Assembly: GCA_937625935.1 (NCBI GenBank)
Contig: OW569390.1
Location: 248,001-312,000 of the forward strand
Source of the DNA: Tetramitus jugosus
Taxonomy: Eukaryota > Heterolobosea > Eutetramitea > Acrasida > Vahlkampfiidae
Reading direction: 5' to 3'
DNA: 64,000 nt
Position 1 is the stretch's first letter. Each line of letters begins with the position of its first letter. A program made the translations under genes and the position numbers. Below are positions 20,820-30,450 of the stretch, one piece after another. The notes below the pieces were generated by a model. The model made no database searches. It saw nothing but the letters and a program-made list of their open reading frames with translations, and had not been told where the DNA came from.

Positions 20820-21690
20820 TATTGATATGATTGATGATTGTTATTGTTGAAAATAGGATGATTAACTGTGCGTGTCGTACAATGTTTTGCGTCGTTGATG
20901 TGATTGTGTTGATTTTGTATTCAAATCTGTGATTAGTTGTCGAGTCGAAAAAATGGATGATGAATATGACTGCAAAAGCTTTTGGTTGTTTGGCCGAAAA
21001 AAAATGGGTTGTCGTCCTGGGAACTTGTCCGTGGTTTCTCGGGTTGGAGGGCGCGAAAGGTGTTATGGTTGCTTTTTTTTGGTCTCAGGGAATGGAGGCT
21101 TTTTTTTCGTCGCCAGAAGAAGTGGATGGAAAGGTCAGGGCTTCTTTGGCGCCAAAGAGAGTTCTATTTTGCGAGAGTGCGACTTTTGCAGAAAATAGAA
21201 AAAGGTTATTGTAGTTCGGCCTGTCAGGGCCTTCAACTGCCCTTCTACATGTGAAAAGCGTCACCTTTCCTGTATGAAAAAAATCTGGAAGGCGGTAAAT
21301 TTTAGGTGATGTGACGTTAACGGAAAGACTCTTGGTCTACGGTATCCAACTGGTTTAGTCATTTTCAATGTTCTTCACTCTTTAAGTGTTCACAACTTGT
21401 GAAGTGAGAGCTCAGAGCAGTTACGAGAGATTTACAAGAAAGATTTACAAGAACCTTGCAGTCGGACAAATATTGATTGATTCAGGAAAATTTTTGGTTC
21501 AACAAACAAATTGCACTATTAGCATAATTGACCACCGCCCAAGAAAAAACAATTTTTCCACATGCTTTTGGCTCGTCGCTGCTTGTTCTTCTCCCCCACA
21601 ACAACCACAACGACACGCACAAGAGCAACAACAACCCATTTGACCCTATTCAACTTTCAACATCGATTTCGGACAGGAAAAAGAAAAAAA
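20820..21690. other. Divergent promoter region between LKB1 and Dus1 genes
   Basis: About 870 bp. Three overlapping plus-strand open frames at 20929-21254 lack protein character. The notable element is the palindrome CTTTGGCGCCAAAG at 21144-21157. A CAA-rich leader (21597-21640) precedes the Dus1 gene; an in-frame ATG at 21562 could extend Dus1 by 43 residues. Confidence 0.5.
21144..21157. promoter_or_regulatory. Candidate E2F-type site (TTTGGCGCCAAA palindrome)
   Basis: CTTTGGCGCCAAAG is a perfect 14-bp palindrome and holds the E2F/DP consensus TTTSGCGC on both strands. It lies between two divergent genes, 325 bp from the LKB1 ATG and ~530 bp from the Dus1 ATG. Assignment to E2F rests on the consensus alone. 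Confidence 0.35.
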
Positions 21691-22857
21691 ATGACCGATT
21701 GGGAGAATTTGAGCGACGATTTACTACAGGTTTACTCTGACAAACCAAAACTATCGGGATATGATCTCTATCGTTCACTAGGATCACCCAAATACCTTGT
21801 TGCACCCATGGTGGATCAATCCGAACTCGCATTTCGCATGCTATGCAAAAACTATGGAGCTCAAATGGCTTATACGCCCATGTTTCACTCAAAAGTCTTT
21901 CTAGAGGATGTTCACTATCGATATGATCATTTTCAAACATGCTCCGATGAAGTTCCTCTGTTGATTCAATTGTGTGGCAATGATCCACAAGTCGTTCTCA
22001 ATTGTGCCAAGTGTTGTTTGAAAATTGCAGCTGTTCAAGGCAACTCTCATGTGATTGCCGGTGTGGATTTGAATCTGGGTTGTCCACAAAGAATTGCAAA
22101 GAAAGGATTCTATGGCTCCTATTTGATGGATAATTTGGCACTCGTCAAGGAAATTGTGTCTACACTGCACAGAGAATTACCTGTTCCGGTGACTGTCAAA
22201 ATTCGCATCTTTCCCAAAATTGAAGATACTTTTGCCTATGTGGACATGCTAGTTGAAGCAGGAGCTCAAATGATTGTCGTTCATGGAAGATTGAGAGATC
22301 AGCGTGGTCACAATCAAGGATTGGCCGATTGGGATGTGATTAAGCAAGTGAGAGAGAGACATCCAAACATTCCCATCTTTGCAAACGGTAATGTCCGATA
22401 TTATCAAGATGTGATTGATTGTATGGAGCATACGGGAGTGGATGGAGTGATGAGTGCGTGTGGTCTGTTGGACAATCCAGCACTGTTTGCCAACATGGAC
22501 AACAAGGATCGATTGGATTTGGCATACGAGTATTTGCAATCCGCATGCAAGTATCCTGTGCCTAGCATTGCTCATGCCAAGGCTCACTTGTTCCACTTTT
22601 TGCATCACTATGTCTCATTGCCGTACAATGCAGATCTGAGACGAACACTCTCGGGTAACAAGTGCAGAACAGCTGAAGAATATATTGGACTGGTGGACGA
22701 GATTGCATCGCGGTATCAAAAGTATGGAGACGGACCTGGACCAGAGCCTGCACTCTTGAGTGAAGAGGAGACAACAACGAAAACGGAAGAGGTAGATTAT
22801 GAAGATTTAGAAGGTGTAAATTTGTTTGAAAGCACTGAAGATCAAGCATGCTACTGA
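21691..22857 (+). CDS. DUS1: tRNA-dihydrouridine synthase, Dus1-like
   Basis: A flavoenzyme that reduces uridine to dihydrouridine in the tRNA D-loop (Dus1: positions 16/17). The FMN-binding barrel starts with YLVAPMVDQSELAFRML, the usual Dus1 opening. LLIQLCGNDP and the catalytic DLNLGCPQ motif with its Cys follow, then VTVKIRIF, IVVHGR and FANGNVRYYQDV. The C-terminal helical domain includes RTAEEYIGLVDEI. I prefer the ATG at 21691 (388 residues), which follows an A-rich leader; the ATG at 21562 would add an Arg-rich, Thr-rich N-terminus that could be a mitochondrial leader. Single exon. An AATAAA follows the stop at about 22860. Confidence 0.92.
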   Translation: MTDWENLSDDLLQVYSDKPKLSGYDLYRSLGSPKYLVAPMVDQSELAFRMLCKNYGAQMAYTPMFHSKVFLEDVHYRYDHFQTCSDEVPLLIQLCGNDPQVVLNCAKCCLKIAAVQGNSHVIAGVDLNLGCPQRIAKKGFYGSYLMDNLALVKEIVSTLHRELPVPVTVKIRIFPKIEDTFAYVDMLVEAGAQMIVVHGRLRDQRGHNQGLADWDVIKQVRERHPNIPIFANGNVRYYQDVIDCMEHTGVDGVMSACGLLDNPALFANMDNKDRLDLAYEYLQSACKYPVPSIAHAKAHLFHFLHHYVSLPYNADLRRTLSGNKCRTAEEYIGLVDEIASRYQKYGDGPGPEPALLSEEETTTKTEEVDYEDLEGVNLFESTEDQACY

Positions 22858-22978
22858 GACAATAAAACAAACACAAATAGATCATTGAAAATTTCAATTA
22901 CACACGCTATGAAAAGAAACTTGCAATTGTTATTGTTGTTGTTGTTCTTGTTTTTCACACTCAAGACTACGCGATGGA

Positions 22979-23542
22979 TTACCACTGATCAATTCCATGA
23001 ACATTCTTTGGATAATCCTTCAATGGACCTTCCATAAATTGTTGTCTTCTCAACAATTGTTCATGCTTCTTGATGTGATCCGGGTCAATGTTACCATAGG
23101 TCCAATTGCTCACTGCTGCCTTATCCTTTTTCGACGTCAACTGAACATCTTGTTCCTTCTGTTCTTGAACTTGCTTATTTACATCGATAATCTCTCCGCT
23201 CTCTCCTTTGAAGAACAAGCTTCTCGTTCCATGATTCGAATAATCAATCGGAGTTGCGTTCTTGTCGTGAATGTGTCGAATAGCAGCGAGATTGGTCATT
23301 TTGGGTGTTGTCATCTCAATAAACGTCAATCGACTCTTCATCTTTTCCATGAATTCATTCTTGTCATTGTTGTTTTCGTTGCTGTTTTCATTCAATTGAG
23401 GCCAGATTTGATTGAAAGCAGTTCGAATGTCAATCAATGTCTTTTGTTGTTTATCATATTGTGAGATGAGTTGTGTGCGTCTGTAAAGTTTGCGATACAG
23501 ACCCCAAGCGAATTGTTTTGTGATTGTGGTGGTTGTTGTCAT
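22979..23542 (-). CDS. LYR-motif protein, probably mitochondrial
   Basis: A 187-residue protein whose N-terminus holds AWGLYRKLYRR, the LYR tripeptide followed by a basic helix, then a conserved-position Arg and Phe in DIRTAFNQ. LYR proteins act in mitochondria as assembly factors or accessory subunits of respiratory complexes and often bind the acyl carrier protein or the Fe-S transfer machinery. An Asn-rich loop interrupts the helices. The C-terminal half (with NLAAIRHIHDKNATPIDYS) is unlike standard short LYRM proteins, so the exact subfamily is unknown. It is convergent with Dus1, 121 bp away. Confidence 0.6.
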   Translation of the reverse strand: MTTTTTITKQFAWGLYRKLYRRTQLISQYDKQQKTLIDIRTAFNQIWPQLNENSNENNNDKNEFMEKMKSRLTFIEMTTPKMTNLAAIRHIHDKNATPIDYSNHGTRSLFFKGESGEIIDVNKQVQEQKEQDVQLTSKKDKAAVSNWTYGNIDPDHIKKHEQLLRRQQFMEGPLKDYPKNVHGIDQW

Positions 23543-23785
23543 GACGATGATAGGCGTGTGAACTCAAAATGCTTCTTTGTTTGATTTTGCTTCAATCTTG
23601 TGCTTCCATTTTGCACGCGGAAGACGGAGTCACAATTCGATCAAAAATAGTCAATTATCCCGTGGTTACCACAGAAACAGACCTGCAAAAAAAACAACCA
23701 TAGCGCTACTAGTAGTATCCACATTGTCCCACTCCAGTAGTATAGTTCAATTTTCTTCCATCTCACAATACACACGAAAAACAAC

Positions 23786-24370
23786 ATGGGCACTTCAAAC
23801 AGTAAACTCATCAAAAATCAATCTGCTGCTCAAGTCAGAGAATATCGTCAATTGAATCAATCTAGCAAACAAGGATGTTTGTCTGCTTCCACTGGCAATC
23901 ACGAACCCATTATCGTTTTCAATGAAGATGACACCATTATTGATGCAAACAATAGGAATGGTGGTGGTGGCGATGGTTTCATTATTGTTGACTTGTTTGA
24001 TAGAGATGGTCCCGAGGATGATATTGATGATGAAGAGTCATCGTCATCGTCATCTTCATCCAATAATGATGGTAATAATGAATGTGATCACTTATCAGTC
24101 ACATCATCCATTGCTCTACAACAACAAAAACAACAACAACAAAAACAACAGTGTGCAATCACTGAAATCACATTGCATCATCCAACATCCATGATTTCTC
24201 AATCTACAATCTATGTTGTAGAAGGAGAACAAGGAGAAGAACGTGATGTTGATACTGAGAATGATGGTAATGATGAGGAGGATCCGTTAGATTGTGATGA
24301 TATGAGAGATTTTACAAGTGTAATGAGTATTGATGATAGTGCACATGAGATATTGACGATTCTATCGTAG
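23786..24370 (+). CDS. Acidic protein with predicted N-myristoylation site
   Basis: A 194-residue protein that starts MGTSNSKL, matching the myristoylation consensus (Gly2, Ser6, Lys7), so it may be anchored to membranes. The rest is disordered: acidic runs of Asp and Glu, a Ser run, a Gln/Lys tract and Gly-rich DGFIIVDLFDRDG. No catalytic motif is seen. The stop at 24368 is followed by a coding-like stretch in another frame, so the gene could extend through an unseen intron. Confidence 0.65.
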   Translation: MGTSNSKLIKNQSAAQVREYRQLNQSSKQGCLSASTGNHEPIIVFNEDDTIIDANNRNGGGGDGFIIVDLFDRDGPEDDIDDEESSSSSSSSNNDGNNECDHLSVTSSIALQQQKQQQQKQQCAITEITLHHPTSMISQSTIYVVEGEQGEERDVDTENDGNDEEDPLDCDDMRDFTSVMSIDDSAHEILTILS

Positions 24371-25296
24371 GAGGAACAACAAATATGCCAGGGGGAGATG
24401 GAAGATGATTTTTTGAAGCAAGAACAATGGACATTCGGGGAACTCACCAAACAAGAACCTGCATCAAACAAAAGACGAGCAATTTTTTATAATCTGATCA
24501 TAAGTGTTGTTTCTGCACCAAAGACTTGGATATCATCTCATCATCGCAATGGATATCTGTCTAGGGAGCTAAATTGGAGAAGATCTGTTGCAAGGGTGGT
24601 TCATTCTTATGATCTGGATTCGAGTCTGGCCTCGGTGAATGGCAAGGTACAAGCTCAGGGATCGATACCTATGACAATGTCCAGGTCACCAACAACAATT
24701 GCAAGAATAAAGGCAAGCAGGCGACACGTGGAGAAAGCACAGATTCAAATTCGCATAAACGTGTCCAAAAATTAACGCTATCGCCTTGTCGAACGCATTT
24801 GGAAAGAATGGAATTCACAAGTGGAAGCTTGAAAAACATCCGCTGGCATGCACACACAATCAAACAAGCCAAGACTTGATCCAACAACATCGTTGAGCTC
24901 TGCAAAGAAACAGACACTATTCCTCATCCATCCACTGTCAGCACATGTGTGATTTCGGAGGTCACTTCCAGAAAACGAAATTTTTGCCCGCTGCCCAAGG
25001 AGCATCCGTTACCAAACGTGGACGAAGAGCTAAATTTAAGTCGGAGAAAGTCAATCAATCTGAAAAAGCTTCCAATTCTTAGGCCAAAATCGGAATGACT
25101 TCGTCACGCTGAATTGTACGCAAGGCTAACCACAACGTTGTTGGACGTTCCTCTAAATAACGACAACACCAAACACGCCACATAGGATAAACAACGACTG
25201 CATCGTTTTTGTGAAAGTTGCATTCCTCCACATAGAAGAAAACCAAACCTGCTGCAAGGATAACACACATCACTAGCTAGTCCAACCATCATTACC
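24371..25296 (+). other. Unresolved coding-like stretch, possible multi-exon gene or pseudogene
   Basis: Protein-like reading is spread over two plus-strand frames. One is open from the ATG at 24398 to 24775 and reads naturally to about 24646. A second is open from 24613 to 24876, meets one TGA (24877-24879), and stays open in the same frame to a stop at 25096-25098. Both parts of the second frame have balanced, Lys, Ser, Thr and Pro rich composition, for example KETDTIPHPSTVSTCVI and PLPKEHPLPNVDEE. I could not find a convincing set of introns (candidate GTACAA...CCAG would be only 38 nt). The last 200 bp hold the ALDH leader. Confidence 0.35.
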
Positions 25297-27129
25297 ATGA
25301 GATCAATATTAGCCAACAATCAAGCAATCAAACGATCATTTTCCACGAGCGCCATCCACAGAGAAACATTCTTTGGTGCTATTCATGTACCTGAAGTCAA
25401 GAATGAACCAGTCGTAAGTTATCACCGTCGTGGTTTTCAATTCAAGTTCTTGTGTTTTTCGAAAAGTTGAGAAACTCACACTCACACCGCACACACACAC
25501 ACAACATGATAGAAACAATATGCCAAGGGATCAGAAGAGAGAGCTTCACTTCTAAAGGCCTGTGATAACTTGATCAGCAGAACAAAAGAATCCACACCGA
25601 TTCAAATTCCATGTATCATCAACGGAAAGGAGATTTTCACTGATACGACTGTCAAGAGAGAATTCCCAGCTGATCGTCACAATACACTGTTTGAGCTCCA
25701 TAGAGCTAATGGTGAGTTGATTCAGGAGGCCATTGATGGTGCATTGGCCGCAAAGAAGGAATGGGAGAGCTTACCATTCGAACACAGAATCTCAGTCTTC
25801 TTGAGAGCTGCTGAATTGTTGTCCTCTTCAAAGTATCGTGATATTTTGAACAGTACGACAATGATGGGTCAGGGAAAAACAATGTTGCAAGCAGAGATTG
25901 ACTCTGCATGCGAAACGATTGATTTTTGGAGATTTAATGCCTATTATACGGCAAAGTTGGCACAGACTCAAGCTGATCACCATGCAACAGGTGTGTGGAA
26001 TCGATTGGAATATAGAGCATTGGAGGGATTCGTCGCCTGTATCTCTCCATTCAACTTTACTGCTATTGCATCGAATTTGTGCTCTGCACCAGCTCAGATG
26101 GGAAATGTTTGCGTGTGGAAGCCAAGTGAGGCATCTGCTCTATCCAATTACTACCTTTATAAGATTTTGCAAGAGGCTGGTCTACCAGATGGTGTCATTC
26201 AATTCGTTCCTTCTGCTGGACCAGAGTTTGGTGACGTTACACTGAATTCCAATGAATTTGCAGGATTGCACTTTACTGGTAGCACTCCAACCTTTAACTT
26301 GCTGTGGGGCAAGATTGGAAACAATTTGCACAATTATAAGTCACTGCCCAGAATTGTGGGTGAAACTGGTGGAAAGAACTTCCATTATGTTCATCCTTCT
26401 GCCGATCCAGAAAACGTCGTGTTCAACACGATTCGTGGCGCATTTGAATATCAAGGTCAAAAGTGCTCAGCCACGTCGAGGGCGTACTTCCCAGCCAGCA
26501 TGTGGAACAATGGTCTCAAGGAAATGCTGCTCGAAGAGGTTAAGAAGATTAAGGTCGGACAACCAAACGATCCAACTTCATTCATGAGTGCTGTCATTGA
26601 TGAGAGATCATTCGACAACATTACCGGTTTTATTGAGAGAGCAAGAAATGACAAGAGCACGACAATTCTGCACGGTGGATCCTACTCCAAGGACAAGGGA
26701 TACTTTATTGATCCAACAATCATTTTGACCACAGATCCAAAGTCTGAGACCATGGTCAAGGAAATCTTTGGTCCTGTTCTGACCATTTATGTGTATGACG
26801 ACAAGGCACCGAACGCCATGGAGGATGTGCTCCATTTGGTTGATGAAACATCGCCTTATGCACTCACTGGTTCCATTTTTGCCAAGGACAGAGTTGCCAT
26901 CTCGAAGGCTGCTTCCATGTTGCGTAACACTGCAGGTAACTTTTATATCAATGACAAGAGCACTGGTGCCGTTGTAGGACAACAGCCATTTGGAGGCTCT
27001 CGTGCTTCTGGCACAAATGACAAGGGAGGTGCAGAATTTATGTTGCACAGATGGGTATCGATTCGATCCATCAAGGAGAACTTTGGACAATTGAGTGGAT
27101 TGGGTTACCCTTCAGTCGATCAAGAATAA
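25297..27129 (+). CDS. ALDH4A1: Mitochondrial delta-1-pyrroline-5-carboxylate dehydrogenase, two exons
   Basis: This enzyme oxidises P5C (glutamate semialdehyde) to glutamate with NAD+, the second step of proline breakdown. Exon 1 (25297-25413) encodes a mitochondrial leader (MRSILANNQAIKRSFSTS) and the conserved NEPV; the intron 25414-25512 begins GTAAGT, holds a CA repeat and ends GATAG; exon 2 is 25513-27129. The spliced protein (577 residues) aligns through the junction with human ALDH4A1 without a gap. The catalytic Cys is in GQKCSATSR and the general-base Glu in VGETGGKN. FNFTAI, NDKSTGAVVGQQPFGG and RASGTNDK are typical of this subfamily. The TAA stop is part of an AATAAA (27125-27130). 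Confidence 0.95.
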
Positions 27130-27304
27130 ATGATTGAATCTTTGTTCTAACCATTTGTCCCAGCAACTATGCTTTGTATTCATCCCTTCCTGAACAATTT
27201 GCAAAAAATAGAATCAACCTGTTTCCTTTCGAACGCACAAGAACACACAAGTCAACAAAAAAAAACAATCGCCATCTCCACCAACACAACCATTAACAAC
27301 AATC

Positions 27305-28336
27305 ATGTCCAACGATTCTCACCACCACAACAACAACAACAACAACAACACTGACAATAATAATAGCAGAGAACAACGGTTCACCTACAAACTTCATCCA
27401 ACAACCATTGTTCTCCGATCACAGCAACTCAATCTACTCGAGAGTCAACAACAAGCCGAGTCCATGCTTCATGACGGTGAAGAAGAAGCAAATTATTCCC
27501 ATCACAATCATCAACAACAACAATCCGGTTTGGCGCCAAACACTGGAGAAACCATACAAAAAAAAGACCGACTCTCATTGATCCCACAATACACGATTCC
27601 AGCACAATTATGCATGCCAAAATCCGATTCGACAATGATTGGAAATCGTACTGTACTATTATCGAGTGATCATCCTACGTTACTACCCCACACGAGCACA
27701 CTCTCCCAACACACATCCCACATGGCTCACTTGTTTCATCATTCTAATAATAGCAGCAGCGGAGAAAATAATGACGCCGATATCCAACAAGAAATTGAAC
27801 AGCATATTCATCAGCAGCAACAACAGCAACAGAATGCATTTACGGGTCCATTTCTGTTGTATAGAAACGCTGATTGGCAAAGATTGAAACGAGTGAAACA
27901 ATTATATTTTTCATTGGTGTTGATTGACTTGTTGTTGCTCATGTACTTGTACATTGGAGTGCCATGGATTCGTGCACTGTCAAACTTTACGATTGAAATG
28001 CCGATTTTTGGTATCATTATCAACAATGATAATGGCAATGGATTGAAAATGGGGGCAAAGTTGGGAAATTTGGTTGCATTTCTCATGTGTGTTGCCATTC
28101 ACTTGATTGGTGGTTGGGCATTCTGGAAGAGACGAGTGCGATTGTTGACCTATTTCATATCGTTGGGACTGAGTTGGATACTGATTATGAGTGTGGTGAT
28201 TGCAGTGAGCTCGTTTATGGGATCAGCATCGTTGATTGCCATTGCGAGATTGGCTTGGTTTGCAATGATTGTGTACATGGCAATCAAGGCACGCAATCAA
28301 ATGCAAGTCAATTGGTACATGACCAATCAATTCTAG
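27305..28336 (+). CDS. Asn/His/Gln-rich protein with four predicted membrane helices
   Basis: A 343-residue protein. The N-terminal ~185 residues are low complexity (His, Asn and Gln runs) and probably cytosolic. After a basic segment (DWQRLKRVKQLY) come about four hydrophobic helices: LVLIDLLLLMYLYIG, LVAFLMCVAIHLIGGW, LTYFISLGLSWILIM and IAIARLAWFAMIVYMAI. A positively charged WKRRVR lies between helices two and three. No transporter or enzyme motif is seen. The start follows a CAA-rich leader. I do not recognise a family; a small four-helix membrane protein of the endomembrane system is the safest description. Confidence 0.75.
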   Translation: MSNDSHHHNNNNNNNTDNNNSREQRFTYKLHPTTIVLRSQQLNLLESQQQAESMLHDGEEEANYSHHNHQQQQSGLAPNTGETIQKKDRLSLIPQYTIPAQLCMPKSDSTMIGNRTVLLSSDHPTLLPHTSTLSQHTSHMAHLFHHSNNSSSGENNDADIQQEIEQHIHQQQQQQQNAFTGPFLLYRNADWQRLKRVKQLYFSLVLIDLLLLMYLYIGVPWIRALSNFTIEMPIFGIIINNDNGNGLKMGAKLGNLVAFLMCVAIHLIGGWAFWKRRVRLLTYFISLGLSWILIMSVVIAVSSFMGSASLIAIARLAWFAMIVYMAIKARNQMQVNWYMTNQF

Positions 28337-28454
28337 AATTGAATTAAATCACACGCACTTTACATCTATTAAACAACAACAAGATAGATTGATTGTTATT
28401 ATTTGTTGTTGTTGATCCACCACATGGTTGTACAGAGCAAGTGTGTGTGTACCA

Positions 28455-30365
28455 TCAAAGAAAAACAAGTTCATCCAGAGAGTTGGTTGGTGTAAGAAGG
28501 TACGGATCATACACCAACCAATTTCGTTCGAAATCGTTCGATATTCCACCTCCTGGCCCCCTTTCAAGAGCATCACTGATGTCCTCACGAGTCTCTGTAA
28601 TAATCCTCGGTCTCAGGGCAAGAATCCGTTCTGACTCGACTCTAGTCCTGAATACTCTTAGATCTGGCCAGACGTTTGTGTCTTTCAAGAGTTCCAATAG
28701 AGTTCTACCAAATACAACAAGTTTCTCAGCAATTTCTTTTTCCTGTTGGTGCACAATCTCATCCATGAATTCGAAAGTTTGCAAATTCGGACATGCTTTG
28801 ACTAAGGCTTTCAGCCAATCATCTGGATTTGGTGGTAGTACACTGGTTATGCATAGGTTCTTAAGATTGGGCCATGAGCATGAGTTCAAGTGGTTTATAG
28901 TGATAGGACACTCACCATGCTCAATTGATAAAGTTTCTAAACTACGAAGTTTTGTTAATTTTTCAACATCTACAAGTGTCCTCTCCTGACAGATATCGAT
29001 CGATATCATATTCTTCATGCTGTCCGCAATCTTATCAATATTCACCATTTCTGAAATGATCTCCGTCAGATTTGGAGCAGTCTTAATAATACTGTCAGTG
29101 AAATTGTCTGGCAGGTCTTCATAGGTCCCGTCAAAGATTAAGCGTTTGAGAGAGCGCAATTCGCCTCCGCCAAAGTGTACATTATGATACTGGTCACAAA
29201 GATCTCCATTCATTGCATCTCTGTGAATCATCAACGTCTGCAGCTTTTGTCCGCATTGCCCAATCTTTGTAAACACTTCACCGCTCACCCCACAGCAGTG
29301 ATATAAGACCAGATCTGTAAGTTCTGGAAGAGCGATCATAAAGTTCAAAATACCCTTGTCTGTAAATTGGTTCTCTAACGGAGTCGCACCATCATCGCCC
29401 TGTACATACAACTTCTTGAGCTTAGGACATTGCTTTGCCAAGTGTTGAAGCAACTGATCATCGGGATCTTGAGTATAAATAAATTCAAAGCTCTCTAGAT
29501 TAGGAGCAAGCTGTAAAAGATCAACTACGAATTGAATGCTGGTATCATAGTCATAACAATTATCAATAGTTAAATTCTTGAGTGAATGGAGGACTGGAAT
29601 ATCGATAGTGTTTGGATGAGCCTCTTCATCATCAGCGGTCGTTAGTTGGCGATAGAAACTAGAATCCTGAATACTAACAGTCAATGATTCCAGTGCATAA
29701 CAACTGGATAGAATTTGATACAACTCCATCCTTGAACACTGATTAAGACCCAAATTTAATCCTTTCAAAGAGGATGCACAAGTAATTGGGATTTTCATCT
29801 TCTTCTTTGGCAGTAATGTTTCATAATCTGCATCTTCATATGACATACTTGTTTTCACATGATCATCGCGCCATTCGATGGAAACGACATCTGCTTGCCT
29901 TTCACTATCGGTAATCTTTGTCGATAGAAATTGAATACAATTGCTGGCCACTGGAATATCTTGAAAATACTGTCCGGATATTCTCAATTGATCAGTTAAT
30001 TGACTCATTTCCAATTTATGTTCCTTCACCAAATTACTTAGCTGAGTTAATTGGTCGTTCAGGCTCACCGTTAACTTGTTTCTTGTTCTCAATGCTTTCG
30101 TAATACTCCATACGGGACCCAATACACGAGGTTGATACTCACGAACAGTGGATTCGATTTGTGAGTACAATCTCTTATTTGCCATCGATAACATCAAGAC
30201 TTCACCAACGAACAAGAATTGGAGAATGGAGTGGATTTCGTCAGAGGATAAGAGACTGAGTACATCTTGGAATGACGTGATGGAATCATGTTTCACTTTC
30301 TTGACCAATTCATCACTCTGCAGTGTTGATGATTCTACGACGGCAGCAATGCTTCTCTTCGACAT
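28455..30365 (-). CDS. F-box-like protein with leucine-rich repeats
   Basis: A 636-residue protein from the ATG at 30365. Residues ~30-75 (DVLSLLSSDEIHSILQFL then MANKRLYSQI) fit an F-box-like fold, the Skp1-binding part of SCF ubiquitin ligases. A short helical linker follows, and then irregular leucine-rich repeats with LKNLTIDNCYDYD, PNLESFEFIY, PKLKKLYVQGD and LTDLVLYHCCGVSG. The repeats would choose substrates. It is expressed in the same direction as the downstream formyltransferase gene, whose start lies beyond; 85 bp separate its ATG from that gene's stop at 30451. The F-box is divergent, so the ligase role is inferred. Confidence 0.7.
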   Translation of the reverse strand: MSKRSIAAVVESSTLQSDELVKKVKHDSITSFQDVLSLLSSDEIHSILQFLFVGEVLMLSMANKRLYSQIESTVREYQPRVLGPVWSITKALRTRNKLTVSLNDQLTQLSNLVKEHKLEMSQLTDQLRISGQYFQDIPVASNCIQFLSTKITDSERQADVVSIEWRDDHVKTSMSYEDADYETLLPKKKMKIPITCASSLKGLNLGLNQCSRMELYQILSSCYALESLTVSIQDSSFYRQLTTADDEEAHPNTIDIPVLHSLKNLTIDNCYDYDTSIQFVVDLLQLAPNLESFEFIYTQDPDDQLLQHLAKQCPKLKKLYVQGDDGATPLENQFTDKGILNFMIALPELTDLVLYHCCGVSGEVFTKIGQCGQKLQTLMIHRDAMNGDLCDQYHNVHFGGGELRSLKRLIFDGTYEDLPDNFTDSIIKTAPNLTEIISEMVNIDKIADSMKNMISIDICQERTLVDVEKLTKLRSLETLSIEHGECPITINHLNSCSWPNLKNLCITSVLPPNPDDWLKALVKACPNLQTFEFMDEIVHQQEKEIAEKLVVFGRTLLELLKDTNVWPDLRVFRTRVESERILALRPRIITETREDISDALERGPGGGISNDFERNWLVYDPYLLTPTNSLDELVFL

Positions 30366-30450
30366 CTGAGTTGTTTTGTGTTTGGAACAACAAGCAAGAT
30401 CCACTTTTTTCGGGAATTTTTTACCTCCTGCAACCCGCCTCCGCTATGGT

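Noticed and set aside
20929-21254. Three overlapping plus-strand open frames in the LKB1-Dus1 spacer
   Set aside because: All three frames are open in the same place, which reflects low stop density in a GC-richer patch. Their translations are Trp, Gly and Phe rich without pattern.
24877-24879. TGA read through as a sense codon
   Set aside because: Other genes in the window (for example the deformylase neighbour and Dus1) use standard stops, including TGA for Dus1, and no selenocysteine element is seen. A pseudogene or unseen intron explains it better.
25490-25503. CA repeat as a notable element
   Set aside because: Only about seven units inside the first intron of the P5C dehydrogenase gene; ordinary microsatellite.
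27528-27541. GTTTGGCGCCAAAC as a further E2F-type site
   Set aside because: It lies inside the coding region of the membrane protein, so it is most likely chance from codon use.
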